Assembly: GCA_020438525.1 (NCBI GenBank)
Contig: JAGQUL010000310.1
Location: 1-5,836, forward strand
Direction of reading: 5' to 3'
Length of the DNA stretch: 5,836 bases
Origin: Thermoleophilia bacterium
GTDB taxonomy: Bacteria > Actinomycetota > Thermoleophilia > Gaiellales > SKUG01
Part shown: in pieces, positions 5,758-5,836 of the stretch
Numbering within the stretch: position 1 is the stretch's first letter
Layout: the number at the start of each line of letters is the position of its first letter
Notes under the pieces: model-generated
Seen by the model: only the letters and a program-made list of their open reading frames with translations
Told to the model about the DNA's origin: nothing
Database searches by the model: none
Made by a program: the position numbers and the translations under genes

Positions 5758-5836
5758 CCCTGTTCGGCCTCCATGCCCAGTCCTGCCTCGAACGCCGCGT
5801 CGAGTGCTGCCGCATCGAGCAACGCGTGCAGCTGCA
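5754..5836 (-). CDS. C-terminal end of an unidentified gene upstream of pyrF (partial)
   Basis: Reading leftwards from the window edge, one frame has 27 sense codons (starting QLHALLDAAALDAAF, ending MEAEQG) and stops with TGA at 5754-5756, sharing ATGA with the pyrF start. The stop/start overlap and the Ala/Leu/Glu-rich helical composition fit the end of a real gene that is co-transcribed with pyrF. Pyrimidine genes such as pyrD or carB often sit here in actinobacteria, but 27 residues are too few to decide, so no product is assigned. Confidence 0.6.
   Translation of the reverse strand, partial: QLHALLDAAALDAAFEAGLGMEAEQG
5768..5772 (-). promoter_or_regulatory. Ribosome binding site of pyrF
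   Basis: GGAGG on the minus strand lies ten bases before the pyrF ATG and within the end of the preceding gene. Spacing is slightly long but it is the best match nearby and supports the ATGA start. Confidence 0.45.

Noticed and set aside
4394..5815. A 473-codon Arg-rich open frame on the minus strand overlapping pyrF
   Set aside because: It is the neighbouring frame of pyrF and the LysM gene, and its extreme Arg content is typical of a shifted GC-rich frame.
1..5836. CRISPR arrays, tRNA or rRNA genes, riboswitches and insertion-sequence ends
   Set aside because: I read for regular repeats, cloverleaf-like segments and terminal inverted repeats with target duplications and saw none that hold up.

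Overview
The window is GC-rich. Sampled 60-base blocks hold about 75% GC in the right-hand gene (45/60 at 5461-5520), 68% in the recombinase (41/60 at 1501-1560), and only 52-55% at the far left (33/60 at 121-180, 31/60 at 421-480). The gene content and codon use suggest a high-GC actinobacterium: a type 2 orotidine-phosphate decarboxylase, a LysM membrane protein, a PBP5-type D-Ala-D-Ala carboxypeptidase and an FruK-like PfkB kinase. A Thermoleophilia-like lineage is my best guess, but this is an inference without a database search.

Layout. (1) 3-688, plus strand: the C-terminal end of a protein that enters from outside the window, followed with a 7-base overlap by a small acidic protein. 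This looks like the toxic tip of a polymorphic (RHS/WXG/contact-dependent type) toxin and its immunity gene. (2) 689-819: a 131-base convergent intergenic gap with weak hairpins. (3) 820-1821, minus strand: a tyrosine recombinase/integrase with all catalytic residues present. (4) 1843-5836, minus strand: a tight gene row, read from the right edge as the end of an unidentified gene, pyrF, a LysM membrane protein, a D-alanyl-D-alanine carboxypeptidase and a divergent PfkB sugar kinase. The junctions are an ATGA overlap and gaps of 10, 10 and 7 bases, so this is almost certainly one transcription unit.

How it fits together. The right two thirds looks like a stable chromosomal operon joining the last step of UMP synthesis to cell-wall remodelling (a LysM peptidoglycan binder and a peptide-trimming carboxypeptidase) and a sugar-phosphate-type kinase. 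The recombinase sits only 21 bases behind the kinase stop, which suggests that the 3' end of this operon is where accessory DNA joined the chromosome. The AT-richer toxin/immunity pair lies on the other side of the recombinase and is probably the newest DNA. The items most worth a second look are the unassigned toxin tip with its immunity partner, and the kinase, whose normally conserved motifs are altered at three separate places while the catalytic Asp is kept.
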